Source: Ferrovum sp. (lineage in GTDB: Bacteria; Pseudomonadota; Gammaproteobacteria; Burkholderiales; Ferrovaceae). From it: DNA of 7,519 bases. The stretch spans positions 1 to 7,519 of the forward strand of contig DAIDKJ010000060.1 of assembly GCA_027450105.1 (NCBI GenBank). Reading direction: 5' to 3'. The notes under the pieces were generated by a model, which was not told the DNA's origin, searched no databases, and was given only the letters and a program-made list of their open reading frames with translations. Each line of letters opens with the position of its first letter. Position 1 is the stretch's first letter. Shown piece after piece: positions 1 to 5,467 of this stretch. The position numbers and the translations under genes are program-made.

Positions 1-660
1 GATGAACCCATAAGCCAGCAAAATCCCCAGGAAAGTGCCCACGAGCGCATGGGCGATCATGATACCCAGTTCGGCCGGTGGCGCACCCACGGACTCCATG
101 GTGTGCACCACGCCCATCACTGCGGCTACAATCCCGAAGGCCGGCAGGCCATCTCCCATTTTGGTAATGATATGCGCAGGAAGCAGGGTTTCGTGATGGT
201 GGGTGTCGATTTCCACGTCCATCAGATTTTCGATTTCCATGGCGTTCAGGTTGCCGCTGACCATGATGCGCAGGTAATCGGTCATGAATTCAATGATGTG
301 ATGATCGCTGGTGATTTTGGGGTATTTCGAGAACAGCGGACTTTCAAAGGGGCGTTCCACATCGCCCTCGATGGACATCAGGCCTTCCTTGCGCATTTTC
401 CCCAGCAATTCGTAGAGCAGGGCCATGAGCTCCATATAGGTATCCTTGCTGTATTTGGCCCCCTTGAACACGGAGGGAAAGGCTTTGAGCGTTGCTTTGA
501 CGGCTTTGGAAGAATTGCCCACAAAAAAAGCGCCCAGCGCGCCACCACCAATCATGAGTAACTCGATGGGTTGCAAGAGTGCGGCCAGATGTCCGCCCGC
601 CAGGGCAAACCCCCCAAACACCGCAGCCAGGACGATCACATAACCAATGATGACAAACAT
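1..660 (-). CDS. motA: Flagellar motor stator protein MotA (C-terminus cut by window edge)
   Basis: MotA with MotB forms the inner-membrane proton channel that turns the flagellar motor. The first 220 residues are present; E. coli MotA has about 295, so roughly 75 residues and presumably motB lie beyond the left edge. The N-terminus (MFVIIGYVIVLAAVFGG) matches the E. coli pattern. Four hydrophobic segments lie at about 2-20, 31-50, 171-190 and 201-220. The cytoplasmic loop between segments 2 and 3 carries Arg90 and Glu98 at E. coli numbering, the pair that contacts FliG. Pro173 opens the TM3 motif PAFGIVAAVMGVVH, again at the E. coli position. The ATG at 658-660 is preceded by GGAG (670-673) with a 9-nt spacer. 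It follows flhC after 147 bp, as in E. coli flhDC-motAB. Gene identity is very secure; only the truncation limits the call. Confidence 0.97.
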   Translation of the reverse strand, partial: MFVIIGYVIVLAAVFGGFALAGGHLAALLQPIELLMIGGGALGAFFVGNSSKAVKATLKAFPSVFKGAKYSKDTYMELMALLYELLGKMRKEGLMSIEGDVERPFESPLFSKYPKITSDHHIIEFMTDYLRIMVSGNLNAMEIENLMDVEIDTHHHETLLPAHIITKMGDGLPAFGIVAAVMGVVHTMESVGAPPAELGIMIAHALVGTFLGILLAYGFI

Positions 661-679
661 GACCCAAGGCTCCAGTACG

Positions 680-705
680 TTATGATGTCATTGCCAGTAA
701 CTTTT
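680..705 (-). promoter_or_regulatory. Weak FliA (sigma-28)-like promoter candidate for motA
   Basis: On the minus strand, AAAAGTTA (698-705) resembles the -35 consensus TAAAGTTT at 6 of 8 positions. CATCATAA (680-687) matches the -10 consensus GCCGATAA only in its last four bases. The spacer is 10 nt rather than the usual 11. motAB is a FliA-dependent late transcription unit in E. coli, so a promoter in the 147-bp flhC-motA gap is plausible. The match is poor, and motA could instead be read through from flhDC; I see no terminator after flhC. Confidence 0.2.
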
Positions 706-807
706 TGCGCAACCCGTATTCAAACACGAATCCAGAATTTACGCACGTATGAAGCGCTAACGACAGGGCTGGGCCGTTTCTTGAGAGCGTGCAGCTGTCA
801 GGAACCC

Positions 808-1362
808 TCAGGCCTCCAAGGCTAGGGGAGCGGACTCTTTCCGTTTGTTGGTTTTACCAGCGCGGGAAGGTGGGCGGCAGATGCCGCAGGCGTAATGGCC
901 ATAGAGCTCATGGCTATGGACCACGAATTGGCCGTTGCAGGTCGTGCAGGGGGCCAGTTGCAACATGCCTGCACGCATGAAACGGATCAGAAACCAAGCG
1001 CGGGTGATACTCAGTACCGGGTCTTCCCGGGAGATACCCACTTGTTCCAGATACAGTCGATAGCTTTTGATCAGCCGTTCCAGAGGGTTGATGGAGGAAT
1101 TCTGTTCCAGGAACTGGTAGATATTGTAAAACAGCGAAGCATGGATGTTGGGTTGCCAACTGATGAACCAGTCCGTGGAGTAGGGTAACATCCCTTTTGA
1201 TGGGGAATGCCCGGCAACTTCGCGAAACAGCTTGAGCAAACGCTCACGGCTGAGGGAGGTTTCTTCCTGTAACAGTTGCAACCGTGCTCCCATCTGGATG
1301 AGCTCTACGGCCAGCTGGATTTGTTGCGCCTCGGCAACCAGACTCTTTTTTGGGGCGTCCAT
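808..1362 (-). CDS. flhC: Flagellar transcriptional activator FlhC
   Basis: FlhC is the DNA-binding subunit of the FlhD4C2 complex, the master activator of flagellar operons in E. coli and many betaproteobacteria. The 184-residue product (192 in E. coli) aligns along its length: IQLAVELIQMGARLQLLQ near residues 15-32, the invariant-looking KGMLPYSTDWFISW at 57-69, NIHAS at 72-76, YRLYLEQ at 101-107 and SITRAW at 118-123. Cys139, Cys142, Cys159 and Cys162 form the CxxC-n16-CxxC zinc site, followed by RPPSRA. The C-terminal tail is shorter than in E. coli. The gene starts 12 bp after the flhD stop. An AAGGGA Shine-Dalgarno directly follows and overlaps that stop codon, so translation is probably coupled and both subunits are made together. 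Start at 1360-1362 agrees with the family N-terminus. Confidence 0.97.
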   Translation of the reverse strand: MDAPKKSLVAEAQQIQLAVELIQMGARLQLLQEETSLSRERLLKLFREVAGHSPSKGMLPYSTDWFISWQPNIHASLFYNIYQFLEQNSSINPLERLIKSYRLYLEQVGISREDPVLSITRAWFLIRFMRAGMLQLAPCTTCNGQFVVHSHELYGHYACGICRPPSRAGKTNKRKESAPLALEA

Positions 1363-1374
1363 GGGGGGTATCCC

Positions 1375-1695
1375 TTAAAGAGACAGCTGTTCGGCAGGTT
1401 GTCCGGCCATCAGAATGGCCGCATGGGGTTGCGACATGAGCCGATCCTTGGAGTAATCGGTGATCATGCTAAAGAGCAGCGCTTCATCGAAGCGGAAACG
1501 GCACACCAGCATATTGGATGCGGCCATCTTGATGAGTTGTGCCGGGGTGAGGCTGGCGATCAGGTCGGCCATTTCTTCGCTGATCCCCAGCCGGAACTGT
1601 GCCGAAGCCATGTCATCCTTGATCATGTTCTGAGCCAACATCAGGTAGGAAAGGTTGGTTTCCTTGATTTCCTCATGCATTTGTGCCGCGTTCAT
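1375..1695 (-). CDS. flhD: Flagellar transcriptional activator FlhD
   Basis: FlhD is the partner of FlhC in the FlhD4C2 activator; it forms dimers and supports FlhC binding to flagellar class II promoters. The chosen start gives 106 residues (about 116-119 in E. coli). The core is clearly conserved: EIKETNLSYLMLAQ (about 9-22), ASAQFRLGISEEMA (30-43), LTPAQLIKMA (49-58) and NMLVCRFRFD (61-70). Cys65 sits at the same position as the E. coli Cys65 that can make an inter-subunit disulfide. The open frame runs upstream to an ATG at 1759-1761. I chose 1693-1695 because the family homology starts there and a strong GGGAG (1704-1708) stands 8 nt upstream; the upstream extension is Cys/Gly/Pro-rich and unlike FlhD. 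It is the first gene of the leftward flhDC(-motA) unit and probably integrates regulatory inputs through its long upstream region. Confidence 0.96.
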   Translation of the reverse strand: MNAAQMHEEIKETNLSYLMLAQNMIKDDMASAQFRLGISEEMADLIASLTPAQLIKMAASNMLVCRFRFDEALLFSMITDYSKDRLMSQPHAAILMAGQPAEQLSL

Positions 1696-1716
1696 GATGT
1701 TCTCTCCCTCTGTGCA

Positions 1717-1735
1717 AGGCGGGAAACTCCCACCC
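1717..1735 (-). promoter_or_regulatory. Potential hairpin in the flhD leader RNA
   Basis: Read in the flhD direction the sequence is GGGTGGGA-GTT-TCCCGCCT. It can form an 8-bp stem (two G-U wobbles) with a 3-nt loop. It lies 8 nt upstream of the GGGAG Shine-Dalgarno core. No T-run follows, so it is not an intrinsic terminator. It could modulate stability or ribosome access of flhD mRNA; that role is inference. Confidence 0.4.
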
Positions 1736-1795
1736 ATTGAGGCACATTGTGGGCAATGCAAGAGGGTCTGTGAAGGGGGCGAACGCTAATAAACG

Positions 1796-1814
1796 TGTAG
1801 GAATAGTTCCTACA
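1796..1814. promoter_or_regulatory. Perfect 19-bp palindrome upstream of flhD, candidate response-regulator operator
   Basis: The sequence TGTAGGAATAGTTCCTACA has perfect 8-bp arms around a 3-bp centre (TAG). This symmetry is typical of operators for NarL/FixJ (LuxR-type helix-turn-helix) response regulators. It resembles the RcsAB box family (TAAGAATATTCTTA-like) and, in its outer bases, the GacA site TGTAAG-N6-CTTACA, here with G for A and a 7-bp gap. It lies about 100 bp upstream of the flhD start codon. It is just downstream of the best sigma-70 candidate, where a bound protein would be expected to repress. The palindrome is directly visible; the identity of the binding protein is not. 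Confidence 0.6.
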
Positions 1815-1841
1815 ACGCGGACGACCATAGCCACTTTAACT

Positions 1842-1869
1842 GTTATCAAAAAAACAGAAAAAATGGCAA
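1842..1869 (-). promoter_or_regulatory. Candidate sigma-70 promoter for flhDC
   Basis: On the minus strand TTGCCA (1864-1869, 5 of 6 bases matching TTGACA) is separated by 16 nt of T-rich sequence from GATAAC (1842-1847, 4 of 6 matching TATAAT). Transcription would start near 1835, giving an flhD leader of about 140 nt that contains the 1796-1814 palindrome and the 1717-1735 hairpin. Long leaders are known for flhDC in E. coli. A weaker alternative, TTGTAG (1810-1815) and TTTATT (1788-1793) with a 16-nt spacer, overlaps the palindrome itself. Confidence 0.35.
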
Positions 1870-1960
1870 TAATCTAAATTTTTCAAGAGGTTGTCTACTA
1901 TTCATCCTCTCCCATGATTAGGTTATCGACCGCTTTTAGGAAAACTTTAGGGGTTTTTGC

Positions 1961-1980
1961 AAAAATTTTTAAAATATTTT
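1961..1980. repeat. Two adjacent perfect AT-only palindromes
   Basis: AAAAATTTTT (1961-1970) is followed directly by AAAATATTTT (1971-1980); each equals its own reverse complement. Together with neighbouring A/T runs this is a block of pure AT in a GC-rich locus. Such tracts bend DNA and can serve as UP elements or binding sites for nucleoid proteins of the H-NS type. The function here is inference; the composition is directly seen. Confidence 0.5.
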
Positions 1981-1986
1981 TTAGAG

Positions 1987-2005
1987 CACCTCCCGAGGGA
2001 CGGTG
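1987..2005. repeat. GC-rich imperfect inverted repeat
   Basis: CACCTCCC (1987-1994) can pair with GGGA-c-GGTG (1997-2005), with one bulged C and a very tight loop that would open to CGAG. It adjoins the AT-only block at 1961-1980. No T-run follows on either strand, so I do not call it a terminator. It may be an operator or a structural boundary between the two divergent units. Confidence 0.3.
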
Positions 2006-2131
2006 TATGCGGGTCGAGGGAAAGAAAAATAAGCATAATCCAATGATCTATAAAGAATATTTTATATGACGCAGGTTTTTTCGGGGGTGGCAATCGGTAT
2101 TTGGCCGCGCTCATTGGGTGTCCAGGGTGGT

Positions 2132-2162
2132 GGGATTTCGGGAACATTCCCAAATAAATCCC
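2132..2162 (+). repeat. Nested inverted repeats upstream of flhB
   Basis: The outer arms are GGGATTT (2132-2138) and AAATCCC (2156-2162). Inside them GGGAA (2140-2144) can pair with TTCCC (2147-2151). The inner and outer stems are joined by an asymmetric interior loop (C2139 opposite 2152-2155). The right outer arm overlaps an alternative stem, CCCT (2160-2163) with AGGG (2169-2172), so the two structures exclude each other. If transcribed, this would form a structured leader 70-100 nt before flhB; as DNA it could be an operator. Confidence 0.35.
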
Positions 2163-2189
2163 TAAAACAGGGGCTAATTCGGCCTTTGA
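2163..2189 (+). promoter_or_regulatory. Very weak FliA-like promoter candidate for flhB
   Basis: TAAA (2163-2166) is followed after exactly 15 nt by GCCTTTGA (2182-2189), which matches the sigma-28 -10 element GCCGATAA at 5 of 8 positions. Spacing is right but the -10 is poor. No better promoter for the flhBAFG operon was found, including sigma-70 and sigma-54 types, so the real promoter remains open. Confidence 0.15.
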
Positions 2190-2211
2190 AAAAGAATCCG
2201 GCTTCGATAAT

Positions 2212-2230
2212 GGAGCAAAGGAGAAGCTCT
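2212..2230 (+). promoter_or_regulatory. flhB Shine-Dalgarno displayed in a small hairpin loop
   Basis: GAGC (2213-2216) can pair with GCTC (2226-2229), with a possible extra G-U pair, leaving the loop AAAGGAGAA that contains the AAGGAG Shine-Dalgarno of flhB. The Shine-Dalgarno is 10 nt or fewer from the ATG at 2235. GGA in a hairpin loop at a ribosome binding site, with a second GGA nearby at 2212-2214, is the arrangement CsrA/RsmA prefers. CsrA control is inference; the stem is short. Confidence 0.35.
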
Positions 2231-2234
2231 GCCC

Positions 2235-3383
2235 ATGGCAAACGACAGCGATCTGGAAAAAACCGAACAGCCCTCGCAACGGCGCCTGGATCAGGCGCGC
2301 GAAGAGGGGCAGGTTGCCCGCTCGCGAGAACTGTCCACCTTTTCCGTCCTGATGGCAGGCGGTGCGGGGTTATGGTTCCTGGGCCAGGATATGACCCGGC
2401 AATTGATCAAATTGCTGCAGGATGGGCTAACACTGAATGCCGATACGGTTCGTCACCCGGAGGAAATGATCCAGCGTCTGTATGATCTGACGGTACAGGC
2501 TGCCTATGCACTGATGCCTCTGTTGCTGCTGTTACTGCTCGTGGCGCTGTTTTCTCCCATGTTGCTGGACGGCTGGCTCTTTACCCTGAAATCGTTGCAA
2601 CCCAATTTTTCGCGCATGGATCCCCTGGAAGGGATCAAACGCATGTTCTCTTCCCATGGTCTGATCGAATTGGGCAAGGGGCTTGCCAAGGCAATCGTGG
2701 TGGGCGGCGCCGGGGCCTGGGCCATTTGGCACCACCGCGAGGCGGTATTGATGTTGGCCGGGATGCCCTTGAATGTGGCCCTGGCTCAAATGGGGCAGTT
2801 GGTCTGGGGGGCCTTTCTGGCCATCATGGGTGGCATGCTTCTGGTGGTTCTGGTGGATGTGCCATTCCAGTTGTGGGAGCATAACAAACGCCTCATGATG
2901 ACGCGTGAAGAAGTACGCCAGGAAGCGCGCGAATCGGAGGGAGACCCCCAGGTCAAGAGTCGGATTCGCAGCATGCAACGCGCCATGGCCCGGCGCCGCA
3001 TGATGTCGAAGGTGGCCACCGCCGACGTGGTGGTCACCAACCCCACGCACTTTGCCGTGGCCTTGCGCTATCAGGAAAACGCCATGCGGGCCCCTATCGT
3101 GGTAGCCAAAGGTTCCCAGTTGGTGGCAGCCCGCATTCGCGAGTTGGCGCTGGAACATCAGGTTCCCATTCTGGAAGCCCCACCACTGGCGCGTGCGCTA
3201 TATACCCATACCGAGTTGGAACAAAGCATACCCGAAGCCCTGTATGTGGCCGTGGCCGAAGTGCTGGCCTATGCCTGGCAGTTGCGCCGCCATGATCTGG
3301 GCGGTGGGCCGGTTCCTCTCCAACCCGCACGTCTTCCCGTTCCACCCGAACTCGACCCTGAAAACCGAATGAGCACATCATGA
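2235..3383 (+). CDS. flhB: Flagellar type III export switch protein FlhB
   Basis: FlhB is an inner-membrane export-gate protein that switches secretion from rod/hook to filament substrates. The product has 382 residues, the same as in enterobacteria. The N-terminus DLEKTEQPSQRRLDQAREEGQVARSR (written here as positions 6-31) is the family hallmark; its core is EKTEQPSQRRL. Four hydrophobic segments lie at about 33-51, 88-112, 146-166 and 187-210. The charged linker (about 213-260) ends in the autocleavage motif Asn269-Pro270-Thr271-His272, at the same numbering as Salmonella. The cytosolic FlhB-C domain includes APIVVAKG (286-293) and PILEAPPLARALY (311-323). The Pro-rich C-terminal tail is not conserved. 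AAAGGAGA at 2217-2224 supports the ATG at 2235. Its stop overlaps the flhA start by 4 nt. It opens the rightward operon and all key residues look intact. Confidence 0.98.
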   Translation: MANDSDLEKTEQPSQRRLDQAREEGQVARSRELSTFSVLMAGGAGLWFLGQDMTRQLIKLLQDGLTLNADTVRHPEEMIQRLYDLTVQAAYALMPLLLLLLLVALFSPMLLDGWLFTLKSLQPNFSRMDPLEGIKRMFSSHGLIELGKGLAKAIVVGGAGAWAIWHHREAVLMLAGMPLNVALAQMGQLVWGAFLAIMGGMLLVVLVDVPFQLWEHNKRLMMTREEVRQEARESEGDPQVKSRIRSMQRAMARRRMMSKVATADVVVTNPTHFAVALRYQENAMRAPIVVAKGSQLVAARIRELALEHQVPILEAPPLARALYTHTELEQSIPEALYVAVAEVLAYAWQLRRHDLGGGPVPLQPARLPVPPELDPENRMSTS

Positions 3384-5467
3384 ATCCCATCCTCTTTCTC
3401 AGTCAGTTTTTTCAACGTGCCGGGGTCCGTGGCCTGGCCGGTCCGTTTCTGATCGTCATGGTCTTGGCCATGATGGTGCTGCCGCTGCCCCCCTTCTTGC
3501 TGGATATTCTGTTTACCTTCAATATTTCTGTGGCCATCATGGTGTTGCTGGTGAGTATGAACACCCTCAAACCGCTGGACTTTTCCGTTTTTCCCACGGT
3601 GCTCCTGATCAGCACCTTGCTGCGCCTGTCGCTGAACGTGGCCTCCACGCGCATCGTGTTGTTGCAGGGGCATACCGGGCCGGATGCAGCGGGCAAAGTG
3701 ATCGAAGCCTTTGGCCATTTTCTGGTGGGTGGAAACTATGCCGTGGGGATCGTGGTATTTACCATTCTGGTGGTTATCAACTTTGTGGTGATTACCAAAG
3801 GTGCCGGTCGTATCGCAGAAGTTGGCGCGCGCTTCACTCTGGATGCCATGCCGGGCAAGCAAATGGCGATCGACGCCGATCTCAATGCCGGATTGATCGG
3901 GGAGGACGAAGCCCGGCGGCGTCGCTCCACGATTGCCCAGGAAGCCGATTTTTATGGCTCCATGGACGGTGCCAGCAAATTTGTGCGGGGCGATGCCGTA
4001 GCGGGCATCGTGATTCTGCTCATCAACATCGTGGGCGGATTTATCGTCGGTGTATTGCAGCATAATCTGGATGTGGCCACGGCGGCTAAAAATTACACGC
4101 TGCTCACCATTGGCGACGGTCTGGTAGCGCAAATTCCCGCATTGGTCATTTCCACTGCAGCCGGTATCGTGGTCAGCCGCGTCACCACCGATGAAAATAT
4201 CGGACAACAATTGGTGGGCCAGATCTTCAGCCAACCGCTGGTCCTGATTCTGACTGGAGCCATCGTGGGTGCGCTGGGTTTGGTGCCTGGCATGCCTCAT
4301 TTCGCCTTTCTCTTGCTGGCCGCCGTCATGGCCGGAATGGCCACTCTGCAGCTCCAGCGTCAACGGGCAAAAGACACGGTGACTGCCGAACAAAGTGCTA
4401 CGACTCCTGCGGTGGCGGAAGCACCCGAAGCCACGTGGGATGATGTTACACAGGTGGATGTACTCGGCCTGGAGGTGGGGTATCGACTGATCTCTTTGGT
4501 GGATCAAAGCCAGGGTGGCGAGTTGCTGCGTCGTATCAAGGGGATTCGGAAAAAATTTGCCCAGGAGGTGGGATTTCTTCCTCCCACCATTCATATTCGT
4601 GACAATCTGGACCTCAAGCCCAACGATTACCGCATCACCCTCAAGGGGGCGGAAATCGGAGCAGGAGAAGCCTTTTCCGGGATGTTGCTGGCCATCAATC
4701 CTGGCAATGTGACCGGAATGATTCAGGGGACAGTGACCAAAGATCCCGCCTTTGGGTTGCCCGCCGTCTGGATCGATGCCAACCTGCGAGAACACGCCCA
4801 GGCGCTGGGATATACCGTGGTGGATGTCAGCACCGTGGTGGCCACCCACTTGAGCCATCTGATTCATGCTCAGGCCGGAGAACTGCTGGGACTGCAGGAA
4901 TTGCAGCAACTGCTGGAGCATGTGGGGAAAGTAGCGCCAAAACTGACGGAGGATCTGGTACCGAAACTATTGCCCCTGGCGACGGTACAGAAAGTTCTAC
5001 AGAATTTGCTGGATGAAGGGATGCATATTCGCGACATGCGCACCATTCTGGAAACCTTGTCCAAACTGGCGGGACAGTCCCAGGATCCCCATGTGCTGAC
5101 CCAACAGGTACGCGTGGCCCTGGGCCCGGCCATCGTTCAGCAACTCTACCCTGCAGCCCAGGAACTGCAAGTGATCGGCATGGACAAGGAACTGGAGTAT
5201 CTGCTGATCCAGGCATTGCAGGCCGCCGGATCCAGCCAGGCCATCGAACCAGGACTGGCCGATACCCTGCTGCGTGAAACGCGCGTGGCCGCAGAACGGC
5301 AAGAGCAACAGGGATTACCCACCGTGTTACTCGTCCCATCCCAGATCAGGGATTTGCTGGCGCGCTTCCTCAAGCGCTCATTGCCGCAGTTGAAAGTCAT
5401 TTCGCACGATGAAATTCCAGGGTTCAAATCGGTACGCGTCACATCACTGGTAGGAGGTCGAGCATGA
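3380..5467 (+). CDS. flhA: Flagellar type III export gate protein FlhA
   Basis: FlhA is the largest export-gate protein; its nonamer couples proton flow to substrate export and docks chaperone-substrate complexes. It has 695 residues, close to the 692 of Salmonella. The membrane half (about 20-325) has around eight hydrophobic segments. The FHIPEP family signature spans 144-173, with cores RIAEVGARFTLDAMPGKQM and IDADLNAG. Conserved FVRGDAVAG (201-209) carries the Asp205 equivalent to the functionally essential membrane-proximal Asp of Salmonella (Asp208). A variable linker (about 326-355) leads to the cytosolic FlhA-C domain, with LPPTIHIRDN (400-409), NDYRITLKG (415-423), TDP-like KDPAFGLPAVWI (454-465) and TVVATHL (485-491). 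The start ATGA overlaps the flhB stop; upstream Shine-Dalgarno is weak, so initiation probably depends on coupling to flhB. The stop overlaps flhF by 4 nt. Confidence 0.98.
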   Translation: MNPILFLSQFFQRAGVRGLAGPFLIVMVLAMMVLPLPPFLLDILFTFNISVAIMVLLVSMNTLKPLDFSVFPTVLLISTLLRLSLNVASTRIVLLQGHTGPDAAGKVIEAFGHFLVGGNYAVGIVVFTILVVINFVVITKGAGRIAEVGARFTLDAMPGKQMAIDADLNAGLIGEDEARRRRSTIAQEADFYGSMDGASKFVRGDAVAGIVILLINIVGGFIVGVLQHNLDVATAAKNYTLLTIGDGLVAQIPALVISTAAGIVVSRVTTDENIGQQLVGQIFSQPLVLILTGAIVGALGLVPGMPHFAFLLLAAVMAGMATLQLQRQRAKDTVTAEQSATTPAVAEAPEATWDDVTQVDVLGLEVGYRLISLVDQSQGGELLRRIKGIRKKFAQEVGFLPPTIHIRDNLDLKPNDYRITLKGAEIGAGEAFSGMLLAINPGNVTGMIQGTVTKDPAFGLPAVWIDANLREHAQALGYTVVDVSTVVATHLSHLIHAQAGELLGLQELQQLLEHVGKVAPKLTEDLVPKLLPLATVQKVLQNLLDEGMHIRDMRTILETLSKLAGQSQDPHVLTQQVRVALGPAIVQQLYPAAQELQVIGMDKELEYLLIQALQAAGSSQAIEPGLADTLLRETRVAAERQEQQGLPTVLLVPSQIRDLLARFLKRSLPQLKVISHDEIPGFKSVRVTSLVGGRA
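5451..5458 (+). promoter_or_regulatory. Near-perfect Shine-Dalgarno for flhF inside the flhA end
   Basis: TAGGAGGT is a full-length match to the 16S rRNA anti-Shine-Dalgarno and lies about 6 nt before the flhF ATG at 5464. It contrasts with the weak sites before flhA and flhG, so FlhF may be translated independently and strongly although its ORF overlaps flhA by 4 nt. Confidence 0.75.

Larger units (their letters stand above)
1696..2234. other. Divergent flhD / flhB intergenic regulatory region
   Basis: This 539-bp stretch has no convincing gene on either strand; the ORFs crossing it show no family resemblance and overlap flhB or flhD out of frame. The flhD-proximal part (1696-1835) looks like an flhD leader with a hairpin and a palindrome. 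The middle (about 1840-2070) is strikingly AT-rich compared with the GC-rich genes on both sides. The flhB-proximal part (2090-2234) is GC-richer again and holds inverted repeats and the flhB Shine-Dalgarno. Both operons must be controlled from here. I see no sigma-54 promoter (GG-N10-GC) and no full FlhD4C2 box. Confidence 0.85.

Noticed and set aside
1696..1761. Longer FlhD start at 1759-1761
   Set aside because: The 22 extra residues (including several Cys, Gly and Pro) do not resemble FlhD, cover the predicted leader hairpin, and the 1695 start has a well-placed GGGAG.
1782..1795. FlhD4C2 half-site AACGC-T-AATAAACG near flhD
   Set aside because: One half resembles the E. coli consensus, but the internal spacing is short by a base and no inverted partner lies 10-12 nt away.
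1862..1910. FlhD4C2 box from AATGG (1862-1866) and a TACTATTC-like inverted half (1896-1903)
   Set aside because: The half-sites match only partly and are 20 nt apart instead of 10-12.
2091..2107. Possible sigma-54 promoter around TGGCAATCGG
   Set aside because: The required GG-N10-GC spacing is not met.
2203..2210. FliA -10-like TTCGATAA before flhB
   Set aside because: Six of 8 bases match, but there is no TAAA about 15 nt upstream and the transcript would start at the Shine-Dalgarno.
1947..2485. Open frames on both strands across the flhB start
   Set aside because: No family resemblance, no good ribosome sites, and they overlap flhB out of frame; treated as chance frames.
3269..4921. 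A 550-codon open frame on the minus strand, opposite flhB/flhA
   Set aside because: It is antisense to the well-conserved flhA. Its translation is His/Gln/Gly-rich with no recognisable domain, typical of the complement of a GC-rich gene. Length alone is not evidence.
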